Positions 7,709 through 16,946 of a DNA stretch of 64,000 bases are shown one piece after another. The DNA lies in NCBI GenBank assembly GCA_902775735.1, contig CACYNH010000022.1, forward strand, positions 19,906 to 83,905, given 5' to 3'. Source of the DNA: an uncultured Erysipelotrichaceae bacterium (GTDB lineage Bacteria; Bacillota_I; Bacilli_A; Erysipelotrichales; Erysipelotrichaceae). The notes under the pieces are model-generated. The model was not told the origin of the DNA, made no database searches, and saw nothing but the letters and a program-made list of their open reading frames with translations. Position numbers and translations under genes: made by a program. Every line of letters starts with the position of its first letter. Position 1 is the first letter of the stretch.

Positions 7709-8038
7709 ATGGAATCGGTTTTTGTTCCGGCAGCACTGGGAATCCTGATCAGCCTGATCGGCATCATGAATATGAAGGGAAATATTTCTTCCCTGCACTG
7801 GTATCACCGCTCAAGGGTCAAAGAGGAAGACAGACTTCCTTTTGGCAGGAAAGTGGGTCTTGGCACGATCATCATCGGCTGCGCTGTGATTCTCAACGCA
7901 TGTTCTGAATTTGCGTATATAAAGACCGGCAATCCCGTACTGCAATTCTATGGCGGCGTGATTCCTGCCTGCGGGCTTGGGGCGGGATTGATCCTGATTG
8001 TCTGCGCGATGGTCCGTTACAACAAAGGAATCTTCTGA
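7709..8038 (+). CDS. Small membrane protein, DUF3784-like
   Basis: 109 residues with three predicted membrane helices (VFVPAALGILISLIGIMN, LGTIIIGCAVILNACSEF and AGLILIVCAMVRY). The loop HWYHRSRVKEEDRLPFGRKV between helices one and two resembles DUF3784 proteins of Bacillota. Function is unknown. Start ATG follows GGAGG. It lies alone between the amt terminator and a bidirectional terminator, so it is probably a single-gene unit. Confidence 0.65.
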   Translation: MESVFVPAALGILISLIGIMNMKGNISSLHWYHRSRVKEEDRLPFGRKVGLGTIIIGCAVILNACSEFAYIKTGNPVLQFYGGVIPACGLGAGLILIVCAMVRYNKGIF

Positions 8039-8124
8039 ACATTGACAGCTGCGTTTGGCGCTTTTTGCCGTAACTGCAGGGATGAGTGGCTGTGAGACCG
8101 GCCATTTAACAGAAAGAAAACAAT

Positions 8125-8160
8125 GAGCCCGGCTCAATTTAATGAAGCCGGGCTCTTCTT
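8125..8160. terminator. Bidirectional terminator between convergent genes
   Basis: GAGCCCGGCT and AGCCGGGCTC form a perfect 10-bp stem; a T-rich run follows on both strands. Confidence 0.8.
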
Positions 8161-8186
8161 CGTAATGTGAGATTTGTAAGGTTTGA

Positions 8187-10160
8187 TCAGATGCTGTTGG
8201 CGGCGGCGTAAGCTTCCGCGACTGCCTTAAGGATGTTGGCTGCGCCGGTTGCGTCACCGACGGTGCAGACGGCAAGACCGGAATCCTTCAGTTCATCCGC
8301 GAGTTTGTTGACAGGTCTGAAACCGAGGGCGTTGATCATGGTGTCGGCAGGAATGCTTTCCTTTGTGCCGTCCGCTTTTTCGACAATGACCTCACCGTCT
8401 CCGAATTCGACGACCTTTGTATTGGTCATCAGGTTTACATGGCGGGCAGCGAATTCCGCCTGCATCATCATGATATTGGGCAGAGGCGCAGCGGCACCGG
8501 CAGCCATGATATTGCCGAGAGCTTCGACGATCGTGACGTCTTTGCCCTTCTGCACTTCGTCATAGGCAATTTCGCATCCGACAAGTCCGCCGCCGGCAAT
8601 GACGATCTTACTGCCGAGCTTTTCGGGATTGTCGATCGCGTCAAGGGCGGTGATTGTTTTTTCAAGGCCCGGAATCGGCGGCATGGACGTCACGGAACCG
8701 GTGGCGATGATGACAGCGTCCGCGTTCATTGCCTTGATGTCATCGGCTGTGACTTCTTTTTCCATGAAGACCTTGACGCCGAAATCTTTCAGTTCTCTCT
8801 GATACCATTCGTTCAGCCGGGCGACTTCCTTCTTGAAGGGATGGGTGCCGGCTTCAATGATGTGGCCGCCGAGCCTGTCTGTCTTTTCAAACAGGCAGAC
8901 TTCATAGCCTCTTCTGGCTGCGGTTCTGGCCGCTTCCATACCGGCGATGCCGCCGCCGATGACGGCGACTTTCTTTTCGCCTTCGCCCGGTCTGAGATCG
9001 AGTTCAAGCTCATTTGCGGCAATCGGGTTGACGGCGCAGGTCATCGGTTTCTGATCCATGCACACGCTCTTGAAGCAGCCGGCGTTGCAGGCGATGCAGG
9101 GACGGATTTTGTCCAGTTCACCATTGATCGCTTTTTTCGGATAATCAGGATCGGCGATGCCCGGACGGCCGAGTGTGATTGCGTCAAACTTACCGGCTTC
9201 GACCGCTTCGGCGCAGGCTGCCGCGTCGTTCATCCGCCCGCCGCAGATGACCGGAATGTTCACTGCTTCGGTGCACTTCTTTGCCATGTCGAACATAAAG
9301 CTCTGGGGGATGTACATCGGCGGGCAGGCATACCAGAAGGAATCATAGACGCCGGTATCAACGCTCAGATAGTCATAGCCATAGGATTCCAGAAGCTTTG
9401 CGCACTCAATGCTTTCTTCAATGGTTCTGCCCTTTTCGCCTTCCGCTGTGAGCAGGCCCACGTTGGCGCCTTTGACATAGGTTTCAAGGGAGAAGCGCAT
9501 GCCGACGGGGAAGTCTTCGCCGCAGGCTTTCTTGACGCCTTCGACGATTTCACGGGCTGCCCTTAACATGTTTTCCCAGCTTCCGCCGTATTCGTCGGTT
9601 CTTCTGTTGAAGCACTTCATCGCGAACTGATCCAGGAGGTAGCCCCAGTGCATGGCGTGGACTTCAATTCCATCCCAGCCGCTTTCTTTGACAAGAACAG
9701 CAGCCTCGATGAACTGTTCGATTTTTTTATGAATCTGTTCGACTGTCAGTTCGGGAGCGATCTGATCAGCGGTGCCGAAGACGATGTTTTCGGATGGTGA
9801 CGGTAACATCGGATAGTTTCTGCCAAGGCCGAGGGTGAGCTGGGCGAACATCTTTGCGCCATGGGCATGAACGGCGTCAAGAAGTTCTTTTGAGCTTTCT
9901 CTGAAGGCTTCGGGAGCGGCGGTGATGACCGGGCCGGTCGCGGCGTACGGGTCAACCTGACCGTCGGTGGACATCGCGCCTGTTAACAAAAGACCGAAGT
10001 CTCCCTTTGCCCTGTCTTCCATGTAGCGGATGAATTTCGGAGTGATCCTGCCTTTGTCATCCCATTGGGTGGCAGTGGTCACAGGTGAAAAGGCATACCT
10101 GTTTTTGATGGTGACGTTTCCAATCTGAAAAGGTGTTCCGAGAATGCTGAAATCAGTCAT
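8187..10160 (-). CDS. NADH:flavin oxidoreductase / 2-enoate reductase family, with Fe-S cluster
   Basis: 657 residues. N-terminal old-yellow-enzyme FMN barrel (residues about 1-360, FQIGNVTIKNRYAFSPVTT), then a 4Fe-4S motif CIACNAGCFKSVCMDQ, an FAD-binding site VAVIGGGIAGMEAARTAARR and an NAD-binding site IVIAGGGLVGCEIAYDE. This is the layout of 2,4-dienoyl-CoA reductase, clostridial 2-enoate reductase and the BaiCD/BaiH bile-acid enzymes. It reduces an activated C=C bond, but the substrate cannot be read from sequence. Start at 10160 follows GAGGAGAT. Divergent from the ROK regulator, which may control it. Confidence 0.88.
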   Translation of the reverse strand: MTDFSILGTPFQIGNVTIKNRYAFSPVTTATQWDDKGRITPKFIRYMEDRAKGDFGLLLTGAMSTDGQVDPYAATGPVITAAPEAFRESSKELLDAVHAHGAKMFAQLTLGLGRNYPMLPSPSENIVFGTADQIAPELTVEQIHKKIEQFIEAAVLVKESGWDGIEVHAMHWGYLLDQFAMKCFNRRTDEYGGSWENMLRAAREIVEGVKKACGEDFPVGMRFSLETYVKGANVGLLTAEGEKGRTIEESIECAKLLESYGYDYLSVDTGVYDSFWYACPPMYIPQSFMFDMAKKCTEAVNIPVICGGRMNDAAACAEAVEAGKFDAITLGRPGIADPDYPKKAINGELDKIRPCIACNAGCFKSVCMDQKPMTCAVNPIAANELELDLRPGEGEKKVAVIGGGIAGMEAARTAARRGYEVCLFEKTDRLGGHIIEAGTHPFKKEVARLNEWYQRELKDFGVKVFMEKEVTADDIKAMNADAVIIATGSVTSMPPIPGLEKTITALDAIDNPEKLGSKIVIAGGGLVGCEIAYDEVQKGKDVTIVEALGNIMAAGAAAPLPNIMMMQAEFAARHVNLMTNTKVVEFGDGEVIVEKADGTKESIPADTMINALGFRPVNKLADELKDSGLAVCTVGDATGAANILKAVAEAYAAANSI

Positions 10161-10296
10161 AATGATCTCCTCTTTCCGTAATGGTTCTCTGATTTCAGTT
10201 TAGCGGTTTAAATACAGCTGAATCAATTCACATTTTCGGTTCAAATGTCAGTTAATTCCTGATCTGCTTTTTATTTTGTCAATTTATGACTTTTTA

Positions 10297-10325
10297 TTGA
10301 CGGAAGTGTCTGCGGTGATTAAGAT
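10297..10325 (+). promoter_or_regulatory. Promoter giving a predicted leaderless ROK transcript
   Basis: TTGACG at 10297-10302, 17-base spacer, TAAGAT at 10320-10325. The ATG of the next gene begins at 10332, where transcription would itself start, and no ribosome site is present. Confidence 0.55.
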
Positions 10326-10331
10326 TAGTTC

Positions 10332-11288
10332 ATGGCAAACACCAGTGATCTGAAAAGCGAAAATATACAGAGAGTCCGCAAATGCTTTTATTCCGCCGGT
10401 TCTCTTTCGATGAGCCAGGCTGAAAAAATGAGCGGTCTTTCGCACGGAAGCGTGATCAATGTCTTCCGGACGCTGGAGGAAAGCGGCGAGATTCTGCTGA
10501 GTGAAAAGACCGGCACATCGGTCGGACGCAAGACGCATCACTATATCCTGAATCCTGAATTCAGGCACTTCCTGGCGATTGACATCAAAAGAACATCCGG
10601 AGGCTTTGAGTCCCGGAGCTGGCGGATGAATCTCAGGGGTGAGGAAACGGATGTGCGCACACACGCCTTCCCTGCCATGGATGACAGCTATCTTCATATG
10701 GAAATTGAATCCATGATGAAGGACTATTCAGACACCGACATGATCCTGATCAGCACGCCTGGCGTATGCGCTGCCGGCGTGATCACCAACGGGGAAATAT
10801 TCTCAATGGATATCGGCTCATGGATCACAGAAAAATACCAGGTGCCCTACGTGGTGGAAAATGACGTCAATGTCGCCGCCATCGGTTTTTCCGGCGGCCA
10901 TCCGGAAAGTGAAAACATTGCGGTCATCTACCAGGCTGAACAGGGAATGTTCGGCTGCGGCATCCTGATCGGCGGCAGGCTCTACAACGGCTTTTCGCAC
11001 GCGGCCGGTGAACTGAGATATCTTCCCTACATGGAGGAAAGAAAAAAAGAACCGCCGGAAATCCTTCTGAAGGAAATGATTCTTTCGGTGGCGGCAGTCC
11101 TGAATCCGAATATCATCGGCTATGCCAGCGATCCGGTGAAAGAAGCGCCGGATTTTGAAAATGAGATTCCTTCAAGGCACATGCCTTCCATCATCCACAT
11201 TGACGATCTTGACGCATACCGCAGAAAAGGACTTTACTCAATCGGTATGTACAATATGGCAGAAAAAAATAAGGGGAATGACAAATGA
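10332..11288 (+). CDS. ROK-family transcriptional regulator
   Basis: 318 residues. N-terminal winged helix (residues about 10-60, MSQAEKMSGLSHGSVINVFR) followed by a ROK/actin-like ATPase fold with VVENDVNVAAIGF and GILIGGRLYNGFSHAAGELR. ROK regulators bind sugars or related ligands and repress nearby genes. The classical zinc cysteine motif of ROK kinases is not visible, so this is more likely a regulator than a kinase. The gene overlaps the following MATE transporter by four bases and is divergent from the flavoenzyme, so both are candidate targets. The ATG has no Shine-Dalgarno sequence. Confidence 0.82.
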   Translation: MANTSDLKSENIQRVRKCFYSAGSLSMSQAEKMSGLSHGSVINVFRTLEESGEILLSEKTGTSVGRKTHHYILNPEFRHFLAIDIKRTSGGFESRSWRMNLRGEETDVRTHAFPAMDDSYLHMEIESMMKDYSDTDMILISTPGVCAAGVITNGEIFSMDIGSWITEKYQVPYVVENDVNVAAIGFSGGHPESENIAVIYQAEQGMFGCGILIGGRLYNGFSHAAGELRYLPYMEERKKEPPEILLKEMILSVAAVLNPNIIGYASDPVKEAPDFENEIPSRHMPSIIHIDDLDAYRRKGLYSIGMYNMAEKNKGNDK

Positions 11289-12652
11289 AACAGAAAACAC
11301 AGGTTGACCTTCTGCACGGTCCGATCATGAAGTCACTGATCATCTTCATGATTCCGATTCTGATCTCCAACATCTTCCAGCAGCTCTACAACACCGTCGA
11401 CACCGCGATTGTCGGCAACTTCCTGGGTGAATCATCCCTGGCTGCCATCGGTTCGGTCGCGGCCGTCTTTGAAATGATGGTCTCCTTCTGCAACTCCCTT
11501 GGCAACGGCTTCTCGATTGTCTGCGGAAGAGCGTTCGGTTCGGGCGATCCGGACAGAATGAAGCAGGCTGTCGCCTCTTCACTGATCATCGGCGTCCTGA
11601 CAATCATTGTCCTGACCGTGCTCGGCATCTTCGGCTTAAGGCCTCTGCTGGAGCTCATCCACACGCCGGCGGAAGTCATTGAGGAAGCACACACCTACAT
11701 CCATATCATCGCTCTGGGCCTGATTGTCATGTTCCTGTACAACCTGGCTTCCTGCATGTTAAGGGCGATCGGCAACTCGGTCATGCCGCTTGTGTTCCTG
11801 ATCATCTCCTCCCTGCTCAACATCTTCCTCGATGTCCTGTTCATCACAACCTTCCATATGGGCGTTGCCGGCGCAGCGATCGCCACAGTCGCCGCCCAGG
11901 GCGTCTCGGTTGTCTTATGCATTATCTATATTCTGAAATACACACAGGTTCTTGTGCCGGGAGCGAAACACTTCCGCTTTGATAAGGAACTGTATGGCGA
12001 TGTCGGCGGTCAGGGCTACGCCATGGCGTTAATGGGATCCATCGTTTCCGTCGGCTCGATCATCCTGCAGTCCGGCATCAACAGCCTCGGCACTGAAATC
12101 ATTGCCGGCCATGTCGCCGCAAGAAAGCTCTACATGCTGGGCAATATGCCGTTCATGTCGATGAGCGTGGCGGTCAGCGCGTTCATTTCCCAGAACAAAG
12201 GCGCCAACCAGGGCGACAGAATTCTCAGGGCAATGCGCGACGCTTATATCTACGACTTTGTCTTAGCGGCGGTCGTCTCCGTGATCTTCTTCCTCACCGC
12301 GCCCAGGCTTGTCCAGATGATCTCCGGATCCACCAATCCGGTCATCATCAATAACGGCTCCAAGATGCTCTATATCGTCGGTCCTTTCTATGCCGTGCTC
12401 GGCGTTCTGATCCAGACAAGATTCGCTCTGCAGGGCATCGGCTCAAAGCTGATTCCGATGATCTCTTCCGTGATTGAGCTGATCGGCAAGATCCTCTTCG
12501 TTTATATCTTCATTCCGAAGTTCCAGTACAACGCTGTCGTCTGGTGCGAACCGCTCATCTGGGTGGCGATGACAGCCCAGCTGCTCTACGCGTTCAACAC
12601 AAATGCGTATGTAAAGAGTATCCGGGCAGAACAGAAACAGGCAGCCGCATAA
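11285..12652 (+). CDS. MATE family efflux transporter
   Basis: 455 residues with about 12 membrane helices in two MatE halves (GPIMKSLIIFMIPILISNIF at the N-terminus; AVSAFISQNKGANQGDRI in the second half). MATE proteins export organic cations or drugs in exchange for Na+ or H+. The ATG overlaps the ROK stop codon (ATGA), so translation is coupled and substrate is probably linked to the ROK ligand. A strong terminator follows. Confidence 0.92.
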   Translation: MKQKTQVDLLHGPIMKSLIIFMIPILISNIFQQLYNTVDTAIVGNFLGESSLAAIGSVAAVFEMMVSFCNSLGNGFSIVCGRAFGSGDPDRMKQAVASSLIIGVLTIIVLTVLGIFGLRPLLELIHTPAEVIEEAHTYIHIIALGLIVMFLYNLASCMLRAIGNSVMPLVFLIISSLLNIFLDVLFITTFHMGVAGAAIATVAAQGVSVVLCIIYILKYTQVLVPGAKHFRFDKELYGDVGGQGYAMALMGSIVSVGSIILQSGINSLGTEIIAGHVAARKLYMLGNMPFMSMSVAVSAFISQNKGANQGDRILRAMRDAYIYDFVLAAVVSVIFFLTAPRLVQMISGSTNPVIINNGSKMLYIVGPFYAVLGVLIQTRFALQGIGSKLIPMISSVIELIGKILFVYIFIPKFQYNAVVWCEPLIWVAMTAQLLYAFNTNAYVKSIRAEQKQAAA

Positions 12653-12661
12653 AACCAATTG

Positions 12662-12689
12662 AGGATCCGTATCACGCGGATCCTTTTTT
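12662..12689 (+). terminator. Terminator after the ROK-MATE operon
   Basis: GGATCCG and CGGATCC arms followed by six T. Confidence 0.85.
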
Positions 12690-12706
12690 CATGCGGCTTC
12701 CATATG

Positions 12707-12727
12707 AAAGGACACCTTCCGGTGCCC
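12707..12727 (-). terminator. Terminator after glmS
   Basis: GGGCACC and GGTGTCC arms around GGAA on the minus strand, ten bases after the glmS stop; only a short TTT follows, so it may be weak. Confidence 0.5.
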
Positions 12728-12736
12728 TCTTCGTTG

Positions 12737-14575
12737 TCATTCAACTGTGACGCTCTTGGCGAGGTTTCTCGGCTTGTCGACATTGAGACCTCTTGCGACG
12801 GAAAGGTAATAGCCTAACAGCTGCAGAGGAATAATGGCGAGCGATGTGGCGAAGTTCTGGTCTGTCTTTGGAATGTAGACCGTGAAATCGGCGGTGTCTT
12901 CGATCGAGTAGTTGCCATAGGATGTAAGTCCCATCAGGTAAGCGCCTCTTGATTTGACCTCGACCATGTTGGAGCGGGTCTTTTCAAACAGTCTGTTCTG
13001 GGTGCACACGCCGACAACCAGAGTGCCGTTTTCAACCAGGGAAATCGTGCCGTGCTTGAGTTCGCCGGCCGCATAGGCTTCGGAGTGGACGTATGAGATT
13101 TCCTTCATTTTGAGGGAACCTTCCATAGAAATCGCGTAGTCGATTCCGCGGCCGATGAAGAACATGTCCTTCGCGTTGGAATACTTGGCCGCAAACCACT
13201 GGATTCTTTCCTTGTCCTCGAGGATCCTTTCCATTTTGGCGGGCAGTGTTTCCATTTCCGCAATCAGCTCACTGTATCTTTCTTCCTCGATGGTGTTTCT
13301 GACATGGGCAAACTGGATGGCAAGGGCGTAGACGGCGATCAGCTGTGCGCTGTAGGCCTTGGTTGTCGCGACGGCGATTTCCGGTCCTGCCAGTGTGTAG
13401 AACACATGGTCCGCTTCTCTTGCGATTGAGGAGCCGACAACATTGATGATGCCAAGAGTCCGGATTCCCTTCTCTTTCGCTAAGCGCAGTGCGGCTAAAG
13501 AATCGGCGGTTTCGCCGGACTGGGAAATGACGATGACAAGGTCATTCTCATTGAGCAATGGATTGCGGTAGCGGAATTCGGAAGCCAGTTCCACCCGGAC
13601 CGGAATTCTGGCGAGATCCTCAAAGATATACTGACCGGCCATACCGACATGGTAGGCGCTGCCGCAGGCGACGATGATCACCTGAGTGATCCCGGCGATG
13701 ATGTCATCGGTCAGTCCGGTTTCCTGCAGGCTGATTTTTCCCTCATGGATGATCGATCCGATTGTGTCTCTGGCGGCTTTGGGCTGTTCATGGATTTCCT
13801 TGATCATGAAATGCTCGAAGCCGTTTTTCTCTGCCGCTTCGGCGTCCCAGGTGACTTCTTTGGGTTCGATTTCCACTTCTTCCCTGTCGAGGTCAAAGAA
13901 TTTCACCTCACCTTTGGTGAGTTTTGCGATCTGCTGGTTGCCGATGTAATAAACCCTGCGGGTGTGCTTCAGAATGGCCGGCACATCGCTGGCGGCGAAG
14001 CTTTCGCCCTCTTTGACGCCGATGATCAGCGGCGAGTCTTTTCTGGCGCAGTAGATCTCATCGGGATAATCCTTGAACATGACGACCAGGGCATAGGAAC
14101 CCCTGATTCTGATCATGGCTCTGGCGATGGAATCCACCGGTCCGCCATGGTATTTCTTCATGTAGTAGTCGATGAGCTTGATCGCGACTTCGGTGTCGGT
14201 ATCGGAATAGAATTTATAGTCATGGCGGAGCAGTTTCTCTTTGAGCTCCTGGTAGTTTTCGATAATGCCGTTATGGACGCCGGTCACATTCCTGTCATCG
14301 CTGATATGGGGATGGGCGTTGTTTTCCGACGGTTCGCCATGGGTGGCCCATCTGGTATGGCCGATACCGCAGGTGCCGGAAAGCGCGCGGCCCTCGTCGG
14401 TTTTTTCCGAAAGAATCCGCAGTCTCCCCTTGGCTTTGACGATTTCAATATCATTTGATCCGCTGCGGACTGCGAGGCCTGAAGAGTCATAGCCCCGGTA
14501 TTCAAGTTTTTCAAGTCCGTCAAGAAGAATCGGCGCAGCCTGGCTGCTGCCGTTATAGCCGACAATACCGCACAT
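12737..14575 (-). CDS. glmS: Glucosamine-6-phosphate synthase (glutamine-hydrolysing)
   Basis: 612 residues, full length. N-terminal class II amidotransferase with nucleophile Cys2 (MCGIVGYNG) and two SIS sugar-isomerase domains; the C-terminus DKPRNLAKSVTVE is the conserved end of GlmS. It makes glucosamine-6-phosphate from fructose-6-phosphate and glutamine, the first step to UDP-GlcNAc and peptidoglycan. The start at 14575 follows AAGGAGG and is fixed by Cys2. No glmS ribozyme is recognisable in the 170 bases upstream, which is unusual for Bacillota. Confidence 0.97.
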   Translation of the reverse strand: MCGIVGYNGSSQAAPILLDGLEKLEYRGYDSSGLAVRSGSNDIEIVKAKGRLRILSEKTDEGRALSGTCGIGHTRWATHGEPSENNAHPHISDDRNVTGVHNGIIENYQELKEKLLRHDYKFYSDTDTEVAIKLIDYYMKKYHGGPVDSIARAMIRIRGSYALVVMFKDYPDEIYCARKDSPLIIGVKEGESFAASDVPAILKHTRRVYYIGNQQIAKLTKGEVKFFDLDREEVEIEPKEVTWDAEAAEKNGFEHFMIKEIHEQPKAARDTIGSIIHEGKISLQETGLTDDIIAGITQVIIVACGSAYHVGMAGQYIFEDLARIPVRVELASEFRYRNPLLNENDLVIVISQSGETADSLAALRLAKEKGIRTLGIINVVGSSIAREADHVFYTLAGPEIAVATTKAYSAQLIAVYALAIQFAHVRNTIEEERYSELIAEMETLPAKMERILEDKERIQWFAAKYSNAKDMFFIGRGIDYAISMEGSLKMKEISYVHSEAYAAGELKHGTISLVENGTLVVGVCTQNRLFEKTRSNMVEVKSRGAYLMGLTSYGNYSIEDTADFTVYIPKTDQNFATSLAIIPLQLLGYYLSVARGLNVDKPRNLAKSVTVE

Positions 14576-14603
14576 GGTGGAATCCTCCTTAAAAACATGC
14601 ATT

Positions 14604-14609
14604 ATTATA
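14604..14609 (-). promoter_or_regulatory. Probable -10 box of glmS
   Basis: TATAAT on the minus strand about 29 bases before the start codon. The -35 region (TTCACC) is weak and lies inside an inverted repeat CCGGT-N6-ACCGG that could be an operator. Confidence 0.45.
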
Positions 14610-14710
14610 CTATGACACGTTAATCCGGTGAAGTTACCGGAAGAGGAAATCCTCAATTATTTTCATTTTTGATGATTGTTTTCAGAAAATGTTTTCAAAG
14701 ATGAGCGGAA

Positions 14711-14735
14711 AAAAAGCCGGCTCTGCGACCGGCTT
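14711..14735 (-). terminator. Terminator after the cyclase gene
   Basis: AAGCCGG and CCGGCTT arms followed on the minus strand by a run of T. Confidence 0.8.
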
Positions 14736-14741
14736 GAAAGA

Positions 14742-15506
14742 TTACTGTTTCGGTGTGATGGCGACAGCACGCACCGGCAGACCGGTTGCCCCTTCGATCC
14801 GCGGCCACATGACCAGGATCAGTGCTCCGGCGGGAGCGACTTTGTCGAGGTTGTCGAGAACTTCAACCTGCAGTTTGCCGGAGTCAAGCACATAGCGCTC
14901 GCAGGCAAGATCTTCGGCCTTGGCGGCTTCGGCGGAGGCGTCGGTATCGAGTGTCTCATGGCCGTTGGCGGCGGCGTTTCTTTCTTCATAGATGTACTTC
15001 AGCGCTTCCATGGACCAGCCGGGGAAGTTTTCAGAGCCGTCTTCGGCGATACCGGAGAGCTTGTCCATATCCGGCCAGTTCTTTGACCAGTCGGTTCTTA
15101 AAGCGACAAACGCGCCGTCGGGAATCTGTCCGTATTTTTCCTCATAGGCGACGATATCTGCTTTCCTGACCGCGTAGTGAACATCTTCCTTCACCTTGTC
15201 AGTGATGTCGATCACGCATAAGGGATACATCATACTTTCAACGGAATAGGATTCGGAAAGCTTGGCGTTCTTGATGAAGTGGCCCGGGAAGTCGATGTGG
15301 GTGCCGAACTGGCCCGGGAATTTGAATGTCTGGATCAGGCATTCCAGCATCGGATTGCCCCAGTCGAAAACTGTCTTTGCCACGTCCACGGAACCGGCCG
15401 GAATTCCCGACCATACCGGGCTGTCGTTGTTCATTGAATGGGAGAGTTCCACCCATTCATAGTCGTTTCTGAGCTCTTCGGCGAGCTGCCATAATCTGTA
15501 TGCCAT
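14742..15506 (-). CDS. Cyclase family / kynurenine-formamidase-like metal hydrolase
   Basis: 254 residues. The metal-binding signature HxGTHxDxPxH is present in modified form (FGTHIDFPGHF), as is the N-terminal VELSHSMNNDSPVWSG typical of the cyclase/KynB superfamily. Members hydrolyse amides, lactones or isatin-like rings with Mn2+ or Zn2+. Nothing nearby belongs to tryptophan breakdown, so substrate is unknown. Start at 15506 follows AGGAGG; single gene with its own terminator. Confidence 0.78.
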   Translation of the reverse strand: MAYRLWQLAEELRNDYEWVELSHSMNNDSPVWSGIPAGSVDVAKTVFDWGNPMLECLIQTFKFPGQFGTHIDFPGHFIKNAKLSESYSVESMMYPLCVIDITDKVKEDVHYAVRKADIVAYEEKYGQIPDGAFVALRTDWSKNWPDMDKLSGIAEDGSENFPGWSMEALKYIYEERNAAANGHETLDTDASAEAAKAEDLACERYVLDSGKLQVEVLDNLDKVAPAGALILVMWPRIEGATGLPVRAVAITPKQ

Positions 15507-15731
15507 AGATCCTCCTGCGGTTATACTGTTCTTATTGTAGCGCTTTTTTTCTTATTTCTGAGTGATGAACACCGGTAATCGGAAAAAAGAATAAGACGGC
15601 AATTCTTAAGAAACGCCGGGCCGTTGACAAAATGGGCAAATGCCACTTTTCAGCATGCAATATATGCTACAGTGGAAACATGAATACAGGCATTCTCTTT
15701 TGAAAAAAGCCTGTCTGAAAGGAAAACGCTC

Positions 15732-15968
15732 ATGTGGAGGAAATTACTGGATCTCGGCGACCGGTATGCGGCAAAAAGCAGCTGGAAGGATTTCGCCCTT
15801 GTCAAATTCTGCCTGTTTGCGATGGGACTCGCGGCGGGAACCTTTGTGCCCAAAGAGCACAGAAAACCTGTGCTTGCCGGCTGCGCGGCTGTCTTTACAG
15901 CGACATACATCCCTTTAATGGCGAAACTGTTTAAAACCGCTTTGGAAAAAAATGAGGAAGCGCAGTGA
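15732..15968 (+). CDS. Small membrane protein of the type often annotated 'phosphate ABC permease-like'
   Basis: 78 residues with two predicted membrane helices (VKFCLFAMGLAAGTFVP and VLAGCAAVFTATYIPLMAKL). Similar short proteins (RYAxxSxWKDxALxKFCL...VPxxxRKP) are common in anaerobic Bacillota, where the phosphate-transport label is transferred without evidence. Function unknown. Starts with ATG after AAAGGAAA; it is followed by two related lipoprotein genes on the same strand. Confidence 0.6.
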   Translation: MWRKLLDLGDRYAAKSSWKDFALVKFCLFAMGLAAGTFVPKEHRKPVLAGCAAVFTATYIPLMAKLFKTALEKNEEAQ

Positions 15969-15994
15969 GGCTGCTTTGAGGAAAGAGTGAATAT

Positions 15995-16363
15995 ATGAAA
16001 AAAGTCAGAATTCTTATTACGGCACTGTTTGCCTTCCTCCTGATGGTTTCCGCGTCAGGCTGCACAAAGAAAGAAGAACTGTTCGGCGTCTGGAAATACA
16101 CGAATGAAGAGACTGGAAACGGCGCGGTTTATGAACTGCGGGATGACGGAACCGGAAGCTATACGATCATTTCAGGCGGAACTGAAACTGCCTATGAGAT
16201 TCACTACAATGTGGAAAGAAACCATCTGCTTTTCGTTTTCACAAATCATGAGAAGTTCACCGGGGACGATCTTTTCGACACTGAATTCAAACTGAAGGAT
16301 GCCGATACCCTTCTCATCAAGGACGGCGCCGGCAACAAGCTTCCCTTCATCCGGCAGAAATAA
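15995..16363 (+). CDS. Small lipoprotein, DUF5640-like, copy 1
   Basis: 122 residues. Signal peptide with lipobox SASGC gives a lipid-anchored protein at the outer face of the membrane. The mature part has the pattern GVWKYTNEETGNGAVYELRD followed by DDGTGSYTI and a closing LIKDGAGNKLPFIRQ, as in DUF5640-type small beta-barrel lipoproteins. Function unknown. The next gene is a divergent paralogue of equal length. Confidence 0.65.
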   Translation: MKKVRILITALFAFLLMVSASGCTKKEELFGVWKYTNEETGNGAVYELRDDGTGSYTIISGGTETAYEIHYNVERNHLLFVFTNHEKFTGDDLFDTEFKLKDADTLLIKDGAGNKLPFIRQK

Positions 16364-16444
16364 CATACGGAACAATCAGATTGGCATGCATGTATAGAAA
16401 ACATCCTTACAGTGCTATACTTGCGGTGAAAGGAGACAGTCATT

Positions 16445-16813
16445 ATGAAACAGTTCAGAAAACTGCTCACGGTTCTCTTCGCTTTCATCCTCACCCTTTC
16501 CATCGCCGGCTGTTCCGCAAAGTCAGGCAATTCACTGGCCGGCAAATGGGAATACAGGGATGAAGACATGGGAATCGTCACCACCTATGATCTGAAAGAA
16601 GACGGCACAGGCACCTGTACGATGGATGTCGCCGGCAATAAAGCCGAAAGCGCCCTGACTTATGAAGCGAAAAACAGCCATCTGACTGTGACTTTTGAGA
16701 GCAGTGAGGCGTTTGATTCGGAGGGGTCTGACTTTGAATTCACCCTCAAAGATGATCAGACACTGATCCTCAAAGACGCTTCCGGTCAGGAATCCGAATA
16801 CATCAGACAGTGA
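16445..16813 (+). CDS. Small lipoprotein, DUF5640-like, copy 2
   Basis: 122 residues, same length and layout as the preceding gene: signal peptide with lipobox SIAGC, GKWEYRDEDMGIVTTYDL, EDGTGTCTM and LILKDASGQESEYIRQ. The two are clearly paralogues but have diverged well beyond recent duplication. Start follows GGAGACAG. A strong terminator closes the unit. Confidence 0.65.
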   Translation: MKQFRKLLTVLFAFILTLSIAGCSAKSGNSLAGKWEYRDEDMGIVTTYDLKEDGTGTCTMDVAGNKAESALTYEAKNSHLTVTFESSEAFDSEGSDFEFTLKDDQTLILKDASGQESEYIRQ

Positions 16814-16824
16814 AATACAGCCAG

Positions 16825-16847
16825 AGATCCCTGCCGGGATCTTTTTA
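16825..16847 (+). terminator. Terminator after the lipoprotein pair
   Basis: AGATCCC and GGGATCT arms around TGCC followed by five T. Confidence 0.85.
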
Positions 16848-16946
16848 TTGTGCGCGCTCTTTTGAACAGAGATCACATCATGTAATAATTGAAACAGAAG
16901 AATTGTCAGCGGCCGCAGAGCTTTCCGCGGTCAGAAAGGAACAAAT

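Noticed and set aside
8439..9566. 375-codon plus-strand frame inside the flavoenzyme gene
   Set aside because: Shadow of a well-supported gene; high-GC third positions make such antisense frames common here (also at 20529-21989 and 29948-30739).
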